A DNA stretch of 64,000 bases from MPNO01 sp965200535. Its GTDB lineage: Bacteria > Pseudomonadota > Alphaproteobacteria > MPNO01. This document shows positions 27,161 through 39,546 of this stretch, piece after piece. The translations under genes were made by a program, and so were the position numbers. Position 1 is the first letter of the stretch; each line of letters opens with the position of its first letter. Below the pieces are notes generated by a model. It did not search any database. It had not been told where the DNA came from and worked only from the letters and a program-made list of their open reading frames with translations. The stretch covers positions 1-64,000 of the forward strand of contig CBDAUF010000002.1 of NCBI GenBank assembly GCA_965200535.1. The letters are read 5' to 3'.

Positions 27161-28204
27161 GTGACGGACCGGACCATGCGCGACGGCCGCGCCCTCGGCG
27201 CGGCAGGGCTGATCGACGAGGCGCGGATCGGCGAGGCCGACGCCGTGGCGCGGCGCTACGCGGTGGCGGTCACCCCGCATCTCGCGCGGCTCATGGCGCC
27301 GGCGGCGGCGGACGATCCGATCGCCCGCCAGTACCTGCCGGACGCCCGCGAACTGGTGCGCGCGCCGGGCGAGCGCGACGATCCGATCGGCGACGACGCC
27401 CACGCCCCGCTGCCCGGCCTTGTCCGCCGCTATCCCGACCGGGTGCTGCTGATGCCGACGACGGCCTGTCCGGTCTACTGCCGGTTCTGCTTCCGCCGCG
27501 AGCGCGTCGGCCATGCGGCGACGGTCCTGCCGCCCGCGGCGCTCGACGCCGCCTTCGCGTGGATCGCCGCGCGCCCGGAAATCCGCGAGGTGATCCTGAC
27601 CGGCGGCGACCCGCTGATCCTGTCGCCGCGCCGCCTCGGCGCGATCCTCGGGCGGGCGGCAGCGATCCCCTCGATCGAGGTGCTGCGCATCCACACCCGC
27701 GTCCCGGTCGCCGACCCCGGGCGGGTCGATGCGGCGCTGGTGCAGGCGCTGCGCCCGCAGGCGCCGGGCGGCGGGGTCCCGGTCTACGTCCTGGTCCACT
27801 GCAACCACCCGCGCGAGATCGACGCGGACGCCGCCCGCGCGCTGGCCGCGCTCGCCGACGCCGGGCTGCCGCTGCTCGGCCAGACGGTGCTGCTGCGCGG
27901 GGTCAACGACGACGCCGGGACGCTGGCCGCCCTGTTTCGCGCGATGGTGCGCCACCGCATCAGGCCCTACTACCTCCACCATCCCGACCTCGCGCCGGGA
28001 ACCGCGCACTTCCGGCTGCCGGTGGAGGAAGGCCAGGCGCTGGTGCGCGCGCTGCGCGGGCGGCTCTCCGGCCTGTGCCAGCCGACCTATGTGATCGACA
28101 TTCCGGGCGGGCACGGCAAGGTTCCGGTCGGCCCGGTCTTCCGCGGCGGCGACGGGGCGCTGCGCGACTGGCGCGGGGGTCTGCACGATGCGCCCGCCGG
28201 GTAG
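27161..28204 (+). CDS. epmB: EF-P beta-lysylation protein EpmB (lysine 2,3-aminomutase)
   Basis: EpmB is a radical-SAM, PLP-dependent mutase that converts L-lysine to (R)-beta-lysine for attachment to EF-P. The 347-residue protein has the cluster motif Cys103-x3-Cys107-x2-Cys110 (CPVYCRFC), the VILTGGDPLILSPRRL segment, and a PLP-Lys candidate in DIPGGHGKVPV near the C-terminus. It starts with GTG 27161 after a GGGG-type site, divergent from epmA with a 63-bp gap, and is followed by efp about 100 bp later. Confidence 0.94.
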   Translation: MTDRTMRDGRALGAAGLIDEARIGEADAVARRYAVAVTPHLARLMAPAAADDPIARQYLPDARELVRAPGERDDPIGDDAHAPLPGLVRRYPDRVLLMPTTACPVYCRFCFRRERVGHAATVLPPAALDAAFAWIAARPEIREVILTGGDPLILSPRRLGAILGRAAAIPSIEVLRIHTRVPVADPGRVDAALVQALRPQAPGGGVPVYVLVHCNHPREIDADAARALAALADAGLPLLGQTVLLRGVNDDAGTLAALFRAMVRHRIRPYYLHHPDLAPGTAHFRLPVEEGQALVRALRGRLSGLCQPTYVIDIPGGHGKVPVGPVFRGGDGALRDWRGGLHDAPAG

Positions 28205-28305
28205 CCGCTTCGCCGGGCGCTTCCGCGCAGCGCCCGCGGCCGGTTGATTGCCTGGCGACCGGTGAATTGGTAGGTTTCGCCGTCCCCGGCGGCGCGGCGA
28301 GTCCC

Positions 28306-28872
28306 ATGAAAGTCAACGCGAATACGATCCGGCCCGGCCATGTGATCGAGCACGACGGCAAGCAGTGGAGCGTGCTCAAGATCCAGATCCTGCAACCCGG
28401 CAAGGGCGGCGCCTTCGTCCAGGTCGAAATGCGCGACGTGATGACCGGCATCAAGAGCAACGAGCGGTTCCGCACGCAGGAATCGGTCGAAAAACTGATG
28501 GTCGACGAGAAGACCTGCACCTATCTCTACCGCGACGGCGATGCGGTGACGCTGATGGATGCGGAGACCTACGATCAGTTCGAGCTGGCGGTGGGCATGA
28601 TCGGCGGCGCGGCGGCCTACCTTCAGGACGGCATGACGATCACGCTGGACCTGGTGGACGGCAAGCCGGTTGCCGCGCGGTTGCCGCAGCAGGTGACGAT
28701 GGCGGTCGTCGAGGCCGAACCGGTGGTCAAGGGGCAGACGGCCTCGTCGTCCTACAAGCCGGCGGTCCTCGAGAACGGCGAACGGGTGATGGTGCCGCCC
28801 CATATCGAGACCGGAACGCGGATCGTCGTCACCACCGGGGAAGGCACCTATGTCGAGCGCGCCAAGAACTGA
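28306..28872 (+). CDS. efp: Elongation factor P
   Basis: EF-P binds stalled ribosomes and relieves arrest at polyproline stretches. The 188-residue protein has the three beta-barrel domains of the family. The domain I loop reads QPGKGGAF, placing Lys33 at the tip where EpmA and EpmB-type cells attach beta-lysine, which fits the two neighbouring modification genes. ATG 28306 gives the standard MKVNANTIRPG start. The final hydroxylase EpmC is not in the window and may not be needed. Confidence 0.97.
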   Translation: MKVNANTIRPGHVIEHDGKQWSVLKIQILQPGKGGAFVQVEMRDVMTGIKSNERFRTQESVEKLMVDEKTCTYLYRDGDAVTLMDAETYDQFELAVGMIGGAAAYLQDGMTITLDLVDGKPVAARLPQQVTMAVVEAEPVVKGQTASSSYKPAVLENGERVMVPPHIETGTRIVVTTGEGTYVERAKN

Positions 28873-28896
28873 CCGCCGCGCGGCTGGAGCCGCGGC

Positions 28897-29721
28897 ATGC
28901 CGCCGCCCACGATCAATGTGATGGAGGCCGCCGCGCGCAAGGCGGCGCGCGGGCTGGTCCGGGATTTCGGCGAGGTCGAGAACCTCCAGGTCTCGCGCAA
29001 GGGACCGGCGGATTTCGTCACCGAGGCCGACCGCAGGGCCGAGCGGATCCTGCGCGCCGAACTCGCCAGGGCGCGGCCCGGGTTCGGCTTTCTGATGGAG
29101 GAATCGGGCGAGACGACGGGCGAGGACGACCGCCGGCGGTGGATCGTCGACCCGCTCGACGGGACCACCAACTTCCTCCACGGCATCCCGCACTTCGCGA
29201 TCTCGATCGGGCTGGAAGAGGACGGCGCGATGGTCGCCGGGGTGGTCTACGAGCCGCTGCGCGACGAGATGTACTGGGCCGAGAAAGGTGTCGGCTGCTA
29301 CCTCAACCGGCGGCGGCTGCGGGTCTCGTCGCGCGCGCGGATGGCCGACGCGGTGCTCGCCACCGGCATCCCGTTCAAGGGGCGGGCGGGCAAGACCTCC
29401 TTCCTCGCCACCGTCGGGACGGCGATCGAGAACACCGCCGGCGTGCGGCGTTTCGGCTCCGCCGCCCTCGATCTCGCCTACGTCGCCGCCGGGCGGTACG
29501 ACGGGTTCTGGGAATTCGGGCTGTCCTCGTGGGACGTCGCCGCCGGGATCGTCCTGGTGCGCGAGGCCGGCGGTTTTGCCACCGACATGTCGGGCAAGAC
29601 GGCGGCGCTCGGCGACGCCTCGATCGTCGCCGCCAACGACCGGCTGCACGCGCCGGTCCGGCGCATGCTGCGCGCCGGGCTGGAGGATTCCCGCCCCGCC
29701 CGGCCGGTCCGGGGCGCGTAG
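28897..29721 (+). CDS. suhB: Inositol monophosphatase family protein
   Basis: This 274-residue Mg2+-dependent phosphatase of the IMPase/SuhB family has all three metal-site motifs: EESGE, the core DPLDGTTNF near residue 85-93, and the later WDVAAGIVLVREAGG. In E. coli SuhB also acts in ribosomal RNA processing complexes; whether that holds here is unknown. It starts 24 bp after efp and is followed after 48 bp by the MotA-like gene, an arrangement common in alphaproteobacteria. Confidence 0.92.
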   Translation: MPPPTINVMEAAARKAARGLVRDFGEVENLQVSRKGPADFVTEADRRAERILRAELARARPGFGFLMEESGETTGEDDRRRWIVDPLDGTTNFLHGIPHFAISIGLEEDGAMVAGVVYEPLRDEMYWAEKGVGCYLNRRRLRVSSRARMADAVLATGIPFKGRAGKTSFLATVGTAIENTAGVRRFGSAALDLAYVAAGRYDGFWEFGLSSWDVAAGIVLVREAGGFATDMSGKTAALGDASIVAANDRLHAPVRRMLRAGLEDSRPARPVRGA

Positions 29722-29769
29722 CCTGCGCCGGGCCGAGGAACGAACGAGCATGTCGAAAGATCGCGCCAG

Positions 29770-30924
29770 ATGACCAGCCCCGGAAACTATCTGACCAGAA
29801 TGATCCTGTTCGTGCTCGTCGTCGGCGCGGTTGCCGGCGCGCTCCACGAACCGCTGGTCGGCGCCTTCCGGGCGAACCTCGCCCTCAACGGCCTGATCCT
29901 CGGCGTGCTGGCGCTCGGCATCGCCTTCAGCTTCCGCCAGGTCCTGGCGCTGCGCCGCGAGGTCAACTGGATCATCAACGTGCGCACCGGCCGGCCCGGG
30001 CTCTCGGTGCAGGCCGCGCCCCGCCTCCTCGCGCCGCTGGCGGCGATCCTCGGCGAGCAGACCCGCCGCTTCCGCCTCTCGGCGCTGGCGATGCGCTCGC
30101 TGCTCGACGGAATCGCGGCGCGGCTCGACGAACAGCGCGACATCGCCCGCTATATGATCGGCCTGCTGATCTTTCTCGGCCTGCTGGGCACCTTCTGGGG
30201 CCTGTTGCAGACCATCGATTCGGTCGCCGGGGTGATCTCGGGCCTCAGCGTCGGCGGCGACCTGAACGCGGTCTTCGCCGACCTTAAGAGGGGGTTGAAG
30301 GCGCCGCTGGCGGGTATGGGAACGGCGTTCTCGTCCTCGCTTTTCGGCCTCGCCGGTTCGCTGGTGCTGGGCTTCCTCGAACTCCAGGCGAGCCAGGCGC
30401 AGAACCGATTTTTCGGCGACCTCGAAGACTGGCTGGCCGGCCAGACCCGCCTGTCCGGCGGGGGCGGCGCGACGATCGATCAGGACCAGTCGGTCCCGGC
30501 CTATGTCCAGGCGCTGCTCGAACAGACCGCCGACAGCCTGGAGACTCTCCAGCGGACGCTCGACCGCGGCGAGGAAGCCCGCATCTCCGCCAACCAGTCG
30601 CTCACCGTGCTGGCCGAGAACCTGTCGGCGCTGACCGACCAGATGCGTTCCCAGCAGGCCCTGATGACGCAGATCGGAGACGCCCAGGCCGGTCTCGGGC
30701 CGGCGCTCGCCAAGCTCGCCGAGGCCCCGCCGGGCGGCGGTTCCACAGACGAGAACCTGCAACGGCACATTCGCAATATCGACGTCCATGTCGCGCGCCT
30801 CGGCGAACAACTCGCCGCCGGGCGGTCGGAGACGGTGCGCGAACTCAGAGCCGAAATCCGGGTGCTGTCGCGCACCATCGGCGCCCTCGCCCAGAGGCCG
30901 ACCACGGAACCGGAACCCGAATAG
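29770..30924 (+). CDS. MotA/TolQ/ExbB-like proton-channel protein with coiled-coil tail
   Basis: The 384-residue membrane protein resembles the five-subunit ring component of ion-driven stator complexes. Two N-terminal hydrophobic segments (residues ~10-28 and ~38-55) are followed by the paired segments YMIGLLIFLGLLGTFWGLL and MGTAFSSSLFGLAGSLVLGF, which carry the channel-lining Thr/Ser-rich pattern of MotA and TolQ. Residues ~235-370 are Gln/Ala/Leu-rich and predicted coiled coil. It lies 9 bp before the MotB/OmpA-like partner and far from any flagellar gene, so it is probably not the flagellar MotA. This pair next to suhB and rpmE recurs in alphaproteobacteria; its task is not established. 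Confidence 0.82.
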   Translation: MTSPGNYLTRMILFVLVVGAVAGALHEPLVGAFRANLALNGLILGVLALGIAFSFRQVLALRREVNWIINVRTGRPGLSVQAAPRLLAPLAAILGEQTRRFRLSALAMRSLLDGIAARLDEQRDIARYMIGLLIFLGLLGTFWGLLQTIDSVAGVISGLSVGGDLNAVFADLKRGLKAPLAGMGTAFSSSLFGLAGSLVLGFLELQASQAQNRFFGDLEDWLAGQTRLSGGGGATIDQDQSVPAYVQALLEQTADSLETLQRTLDRGEEARISANQSLTVLAENLSALTDQMRSQQALMTQIGDAQAGLGPALAKLAEAPPGGGSTDENLQRHIRNIDVHVARLGEQLAAGRSETVRELRAEIRVLSRTIGALAQRPTTEPEPE

Positions 30925-31206
30925 GGCGCGGCGATGGCGGTCGGCAGAACCAGGCACCGCGCCATACCGGATATCTGGCCGGGCTTCGTCGATGCGCTGG
31001 CGGCGCTGCTGATCATCGTCATCTTCCTGTTGATGGTGTTCACCCTCGCCCAGTATTTCCTGAGCGAGATCCTGACCGGGCGCGACCGGGCGCTCGACCG
31101 GCTCAACGGGCAGGTGGCGCAGCTCTCGCAGCTGCTGTCGCTCGAGCGCACGGAGAACGCCAACCTCGAGGCGTCGCTGTCGCAACTCGCCGCCCAGCTC
31201 GCGGAG

Positions 31207-31332
31207 ATGACCGGCGAGCGCGATGCGCTCCAGCAGTCGCTCGCGGCCAACGCGGCGGCGCTCGCCGCGATGACCGGCGAGCGCGACGCGCTCCTGCGGT
31301 CGCTTGCGGCCAGCGCGGCGGCGCTCGCGGCG
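31207..31332 (+). repeat. 63-nt tandem duplication in the coiled coil of the MotB-like gene
   Basis: Two adjacent 63-nt units (31207-31269 and 31270-31332) each encode 21 residues starting MTGERDAL and ending AAALAA, that is exactly three heptads. A partly similar stretch follows. In-register duplication lengthens the coiled-coil stalk without changing its phase. Confidence 0.75.
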
Positions 31333-32148
31333 AACCGGGCGGCGCTGGCGGCAAGCCGGGCGTCGCTCGAGGACGCATTGCGGACGATCGATTCGGAGCG
31401 CGAGACGGTCAGACAGCATCTTCTCCGTATCGCCAGCCTCGAGGGCGAGATCGAGGAGCGGGATACGCGGCTGAGCGCCCTCGCGGTCCGCGCGGAGACC
31501 CTCGGCGCGCGCGCCGAGCAGGCCGAGGAGGCGCTGAGCGCGGAACAGGTCATCTCGAAGGAAGCGGCCGAGCAGGTCGCCCTCCTCAACCTGCAGATCG
31601 CTGCGCTGCGCCGCCGGCTTGCCGATCTCGTCGCCGCGCTCGACGCCTCGGAAAGCAAGGCGAAGGAACAGAACGTCCAGATCGTCAACCTGTCGAAGCG
31701 CCTCAACGAGGCGCTCGCCAACAAGGTGCAGGAACTCGCCAGCTTCCGGTCGGAATTTTTCGGCCGCCTCCGGAGAGCGCTCGGCAACCGCAGCGACGTG
31801 CGCATCGTGGGCGACCGGTTCGTCTTCCAGTCGGAGGTGCTGTTCCCCTCCGGCCAGGCCACGCTGCAGCCGAGCGGGCGCGAGCAGATCGCCAAGCTGG
31901 CCGCGACGGTGCAGGAAATCTCGGTCAAGATTCCGGACGATATCAACTGGGTGCTGCGGGTGGACGGCCACACCGACCGGCTGCCGATCTCGACCCCCGC
32001 CTATCCGTCAACTGGGAGCTGTCGACCGCGCGCGCCGTTGCGGTGGTCAAGTTTCTGATCGACCGCGGCGTGCCGGCGGAGCGGATCGCGGCGACCGGGT
32101 TCGGCGAGTTCCAGCCGCTCGATCCCAGCAATTCGATCGCCGCCTACC

Positions 32149-32175
32149 GGCGCAACCGGCGGATCGAGTTCAAGC

Positions 32176-32189
<14 letters not shown>
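32149..32189 (+). repeat. 41-bp direct repeat, copy 1 (3' end of the OmpA-like gene)
   Basis: This segment encodes the last residues RRNRRIEFKLTQR and the stop codon. A second copy with a single mismatch (40 of 41 identical) lies at 34381-34421 on the same strand. Confidence 0.9.
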
Positions 32190-34026
<1,837 letters not shown>

Positions 34027-34084
34027 GGCTTGTCAACCCCGGCGCCTTCCGATATATACCCGCCGCCCGCCCGGAGACCCGACG

Positions 34085-34309
34085 ATGAAGAGCGATATTC
34101 ACCCAGACTACCACGAGATCACGGTGGTGATGACGGACGGGACGACCTACCAGACCCGTTCGACCTACGGCAAGGCCGGGGACACGGTCAAGCTCGACAT
34201 CGATCCGAGAACGCATCCGGCCTGGACCGGCGGGCACCAGCAGCTGGTCGATACCGGCGGCCAGATCGCCAAGTTCAACAAGCGCTACACCGGCCTCGGC
34301 ATCGGCTGA
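34085..34309 (+). CDS. rpmE: 50S ribosomal protein L31
   Basis: This 74-residue protein has the L31 sequence MKSDIHPDYHEITVVMTDG through FNKRYTGLGIG. The zinc-binding Cys residues of the zinc-containing L31 form are absent, so this is the Cys-free form usual in many alphaproteobacteria. ATG 34085 follows a weak GGAGAC. It is a component of the large ribosomal subunit at the intersubunit bridge. Confidence 0.96.
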   Translation: MKSDIHPDYHEITVVMTDGTTYQTRSTYGKAGDTVKLDIDPRTHPAWTGGHQQLVDTGGQIAKFNKRYTGLGIG

Positions 34310-34380
34310 GCCGGACCGGCGCCCCCGCGCCGACGCCCCGTTCCCTCACCCACACCGCTCCCGCGTCGCCCGCGGGACCC

Positions 34381-34421
34381 GGCGCAACCGGCGGATCGAG
34401 TTCAAGCTCACCGAGCGCTGA
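34381..34421 (+). repeat. 41-bp direct repeat, copy 2 (orphan OmpA C-terminal end)
   Basis: The copy would encode RRNRRIEFKLTER plus stop, but no OmpA-like sequence precedes it; upstream similarity ends after about three bases. It sits alone in the rpmE-acnA gap, 2.2 kb from copy 1. The Q-to-E change gives KLTER, a common ending in this family, which hints that copy 2 is the remnant of a related gene or an old duplication rather than a recent assembly artefact. Confidence 0.9.
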
Positions 34422-34457
34422 TTCTCCGACCTCCGCACCGACGACAGCCGGCACGGG

Positions 34458-34491
34458 AAAAAGCGGGCCGCCGGAGGGAGCGGCGGCCCGC
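34458..34491 (-). terminator. Rho-independent terminator on the minus strand without a gene
   Basis: A perfect 11-bp stem (34463-34473 with 34481-34491) around a 7-base loop is followed on the minus strand by five T. No minus-strand coding sequence lies upstream of it between here and acnA. It would fit the end of a short RNA that reads leftward. Confidence 0.7.
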
Positions 34492-34665
34492 AGTCGGGGA
34501 CCTGAACGCCCCTGCGGAACCCCGGGGGCGGTGTTCCGCAGGGCCAGGACGGCTCCTTGTAGCGGGCGATTGTGGCGGCGGCGGGCCGGAAATGGGGCGG
34601 AATTGCGACCCGGCGAGGCCGGAGGCCCGTTCCTCCCGGCCAATGCGCCCGGCGGCGGCGGCGCG
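34458..34665 (-). ncRNA. Candidate small RNA in the rpmE-acnA gap
   Basis: The 432-bp gap 34310-34741 holds no credible coding sequence. Reading leftward, a second perfect 11-bp stem (34510-34520 with 34533-34543, 12-base loop) precedes the terminator stem by 18 bases, and a weak TTGCGA...GATATT promoter-like pair lies near 34699-34670. Two stacked hairpins ending in a T run, with no gene, fit a structured RNA of roughly 100-200 nt. No named RNA family was recognised; 6S RNA was considered but its conserved bubble could not be shown. The 5' end is a guess. Confidence 0.35.
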
Positions 34666-34741
34666 CCAATATCCGCTCGCATTCGCGGCGTTCGCAAGCT
34701 ATGCATCGGGCGGGCACGGCGTTTTCGATGCGGAGGAAGCA

Positions 34742-37423
<2,682 letters not shown>

Positions 37424-37526
37424 CCGGAGGCTGCGGGCAGCCGGGCGGCGAAGCCGGGGCCAGCGACGCAGCCGGACGCGCGAAACGGGCGGCGGCCGCG
37501 CGCTGCACCGACGGAGCCGCCTCCTC

Positions 37527-39413
37527 CTACCCGGCAGCCAGGCCGCGGGCCAGGGCTTCGCACATGCGCCTTGAGAACGCGCCGGGGTCGGGCAGCTTTT
37601 CGCCTTCCATGATGCGGGCCTGGTCGAGCACCAGCCAGGCGGTGTCGGAGAGCGGCCCCGAGGCGGCGCCCTTGCCCACCGCCTCGGCGATGCCGCGGAT
37701 GAGGGCGTGTTTCGGGTTGATCTCGAGGATCCGCTTGGCCCCGGCCTCGATCTGCCCGTGCTGCTTGAGCAGGCGTTCGAGATTGATGTCGAGATCGCCC
37801 TCGTCGGCGACCAGGCAGGCGGCGCTGTCGGTCAGCCGGTCGGACACCCGGATGTCCTTGATCTCGTCCTTGAGGGCGAGTTTGAACATCGCGATCACAC
37901 TGTCGATGCGGCCCCGGTCGACAGCCTCGTCGTCGGTCTCCGCACCGTCCCCGTCCCCGCCGCCGTCGGCCGGGGCTATCGAGGCGAGGTCGGCGCCCGC
38001 CCGCGTCGCCGACCGGAACGGCTTGTCGGCGTAGCTGCCCGCCGCCGGGATCCAGAACTCGTCCACCGGGTCGGTCAACAGCAGCACCTCGATGCCGCGG
38101 GCGCGGAAGCCCTCGAGCTGCGGGCTGCGGCGCACCGCCTCGAGCTCCTCGCCGGCGATGTAGTAGATCGCCTCCTGCCCCTCGGTCATCCGCTCGACAT
38201 AGGCGTCGAGCCCGACCAGCCCCTCGCCGGCGGTGCTGCGGAAACGCGCGAGCTTGAGGATCTCGTCTCGGTTGTCCGGGTCCTCGTACGCCCCCTCCTT
38301 GAGCACCGCGCCGAAATTGTCCCAGAACGCAGCATAGGCCTCGGGTTCGGCCTCGGCCTTCTTGCCCAGTTCGCCCAGCACCCGTTTCGTGATCGCCGTT
38401 CTCATGCGCGCGAGCAGCGGGTTGTTCTGCAGCATCTCGCGGCTGATGTTGAGCGGCAGGTCCTCGCTGTCGACCAGCCCGTGCAGGAAACGCAGCCAGC
38501 GCGGCACCAGGTCGGCGCAGTCGTCGGTGACGAAGACCCGCTTCACGTAGAGCTTCACCGCGTTCTTGCGCTCCGGGTTGAAGAGGTCGAACGGACGCTG
38601 CGAGGGGATGAAGACGAGCGTCGTGTATTCGTGCATCCCTTCTGCCCGCCAGTGGATGGTCATCCACGGCGCGTCGAAGGCGTGGCCGATATGGCGGTAG
38701 AATTCGGCGTACTGGTCCTCGTCGATCTCGCCGCGCGGCCGCGCCCAGAGGGCGGAGGCCTGGTTCACCGTCTCTTCCCCGCCGCTGTCGGCGAGCACGA
38801 TGGGCAGCGCGATGTGGTCGGAATAGGTCTTGACGATGCCGCGCAGGGTCGCGGCGTCGAGGAACGGGTCCTCGCCCTCGCGGATGTGCAGGGTCACCGT
38901 GGTGCCGCGCCCGGCGCGCTCCGCCTCGCCGACGGTGAATTCGCCGAGCCCCTCCGAGGCCCAGCGCCAGGCCCGGTCGCCGCCGGCCCGCCGGCTCACC
39001 ACCTCGACGCGGTCGGCAACCATGAAGGCGGAGTAGAAACCGACGCCGAACTGGCCGATCAGCGCCGTTTCGCCCGCCGCATCCCCCGTCATCCGGTCGA
39101 GAAAGTCGCTGGTGCCGGACCGCGCGATGGTGCCGAGATCGGCGATCAGCCCCTCGCGGTTCATGCCGATCCCGTTGTCGGCGACGGCGATCGTGCGGGC
39201 GTCTGCGTCCAGTTCGATCCGCACGCGGAACTCGGGATCGTCGGCGGTGAGCGCCGGATCGGTGATCGCCTCGTAGCGCAGCCGGTCGCAGGCATCCGAT
39301 GCGTTCGAAATCAACTCGCGCAGGAAAATCCGCTTTTCGCTGTAGAGCGCGTTGGCGACGATATGGAGCAGTCGGGAGACTTCCGTCTGGAAGCTCAGCT
39401 TCTCCTCGGCCAT
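37527..39413 (-). CDS. htpG: Molecular chaperone HtpG (Hsp90)
   Basis: HtpG is the bacterial Hsp90, an ATP-driven dimeric chaperone. The 628-residue protein has the GHKL ATPase domain (LFLREL-like IFLRELISNASDACDRLR, DNGIGM, GQFGVGFYSAF) and the middle domain with NISREMLQNN, then a dimerisation domain. ATG 39413 follows GGAGGGA. An acidic insertion near residues 470-490 (GGGDGDGAETDDEA) lies in a variable linker. It has a heat-shock-type promoter about 60 bp upstream. Confidence 0.96.
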   Translation of the reverse strand: MAEEKLSFQTEVSRLLHIVANALYSEKRIFLRELISNASDACDRLRYEAITDPALTADDPEFRVRIELDADARTIAVADNGIGMNREGLIADLGTIARSGTSDFLDRMTGDAAGETALIGQFGVGFYSAFMVADRVEVVSRRAGGDRAWRWASEGLGEFTVGEAERAGRGTTVTLHIREGEDPFLDAATLRGIVKTYSDHIALPIVLADSGGEETVNQASALWARPRGEIDEDQYAEFYRHIGHAFDAPWMTIHWRAEGMHEYTTLVFIPSQRPFDLFNPERKNAVKLYVKRVFVTDDCADLVPRWLRFLHGLVDSEDLPLNISREMLQNNPLLARMRTAITKRVLGELGKKAEAEPEAYAAFWDNFGAVLKEGAYEDPDNRDEILKLARFRSTAGEGLVGLDAYVERMTEGQEAIYYIAGEELEAVRRSPQLEGFRARGIEVLLLTDPVDEFWIPAAGSYADKPFRSATRAGADLASIAPADGGGDGDGAETDDEAVDRGRIDSVIAMFKLALKDEIKDIRVSDRLTDSAACLVADEGDLDINLERLLKQHGQIEAGAKRILEINPKHALIRGIAEAVGKGAASGPLSDTAWLVLDQARIMEGEKLPDPGAFSRRMCEALARGLAAG

Positions 39414-39471
39414 CGATTCCCTCCACCGGATGGACATGCACAACGGCCCGGGCCGGCCGCTACGGGCGAAG

Positions 39472-39500
39472 ATATGCGCAAGCGGCCGACTCCTTTCAAG
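39472..39500 (-). promoter_or_regulatory. RpoH (sigma-32)-type promoter of htpG
   Basis: On the minus strand CTTGAAA (39500-39494) and CGCATAT (39478-39472) are separated by 15 bases. The sigma-32 consensus is CTTGAAA and CCCCATNT with 11-16 bases between, so the -35 is perfect and the -10 has a small deviation. It lies 59 bp before the htpG start, as expected for a heat-shock gene. Confidence 0.7.
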
Positions 39501-39546
39501 GTTCCCGGGCCTTGCGTTTCGCCGGGCGAATGCCGATTGTTGGGAT

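Noticed and set aside
34458..34665. 6S RNA
   Set aside because: Two hairpins and a terminator are present, but the closing stem and central bubble of 6S RNA could not be drawn, so only an unnamed small RNA is proposed.
37428..37441. Terminator hairpin between convergent acnA and htpG
   Set aside because: GGCTGC-GG-GCAGCC forms a 6-bp stem with a two-base loop and no T run.
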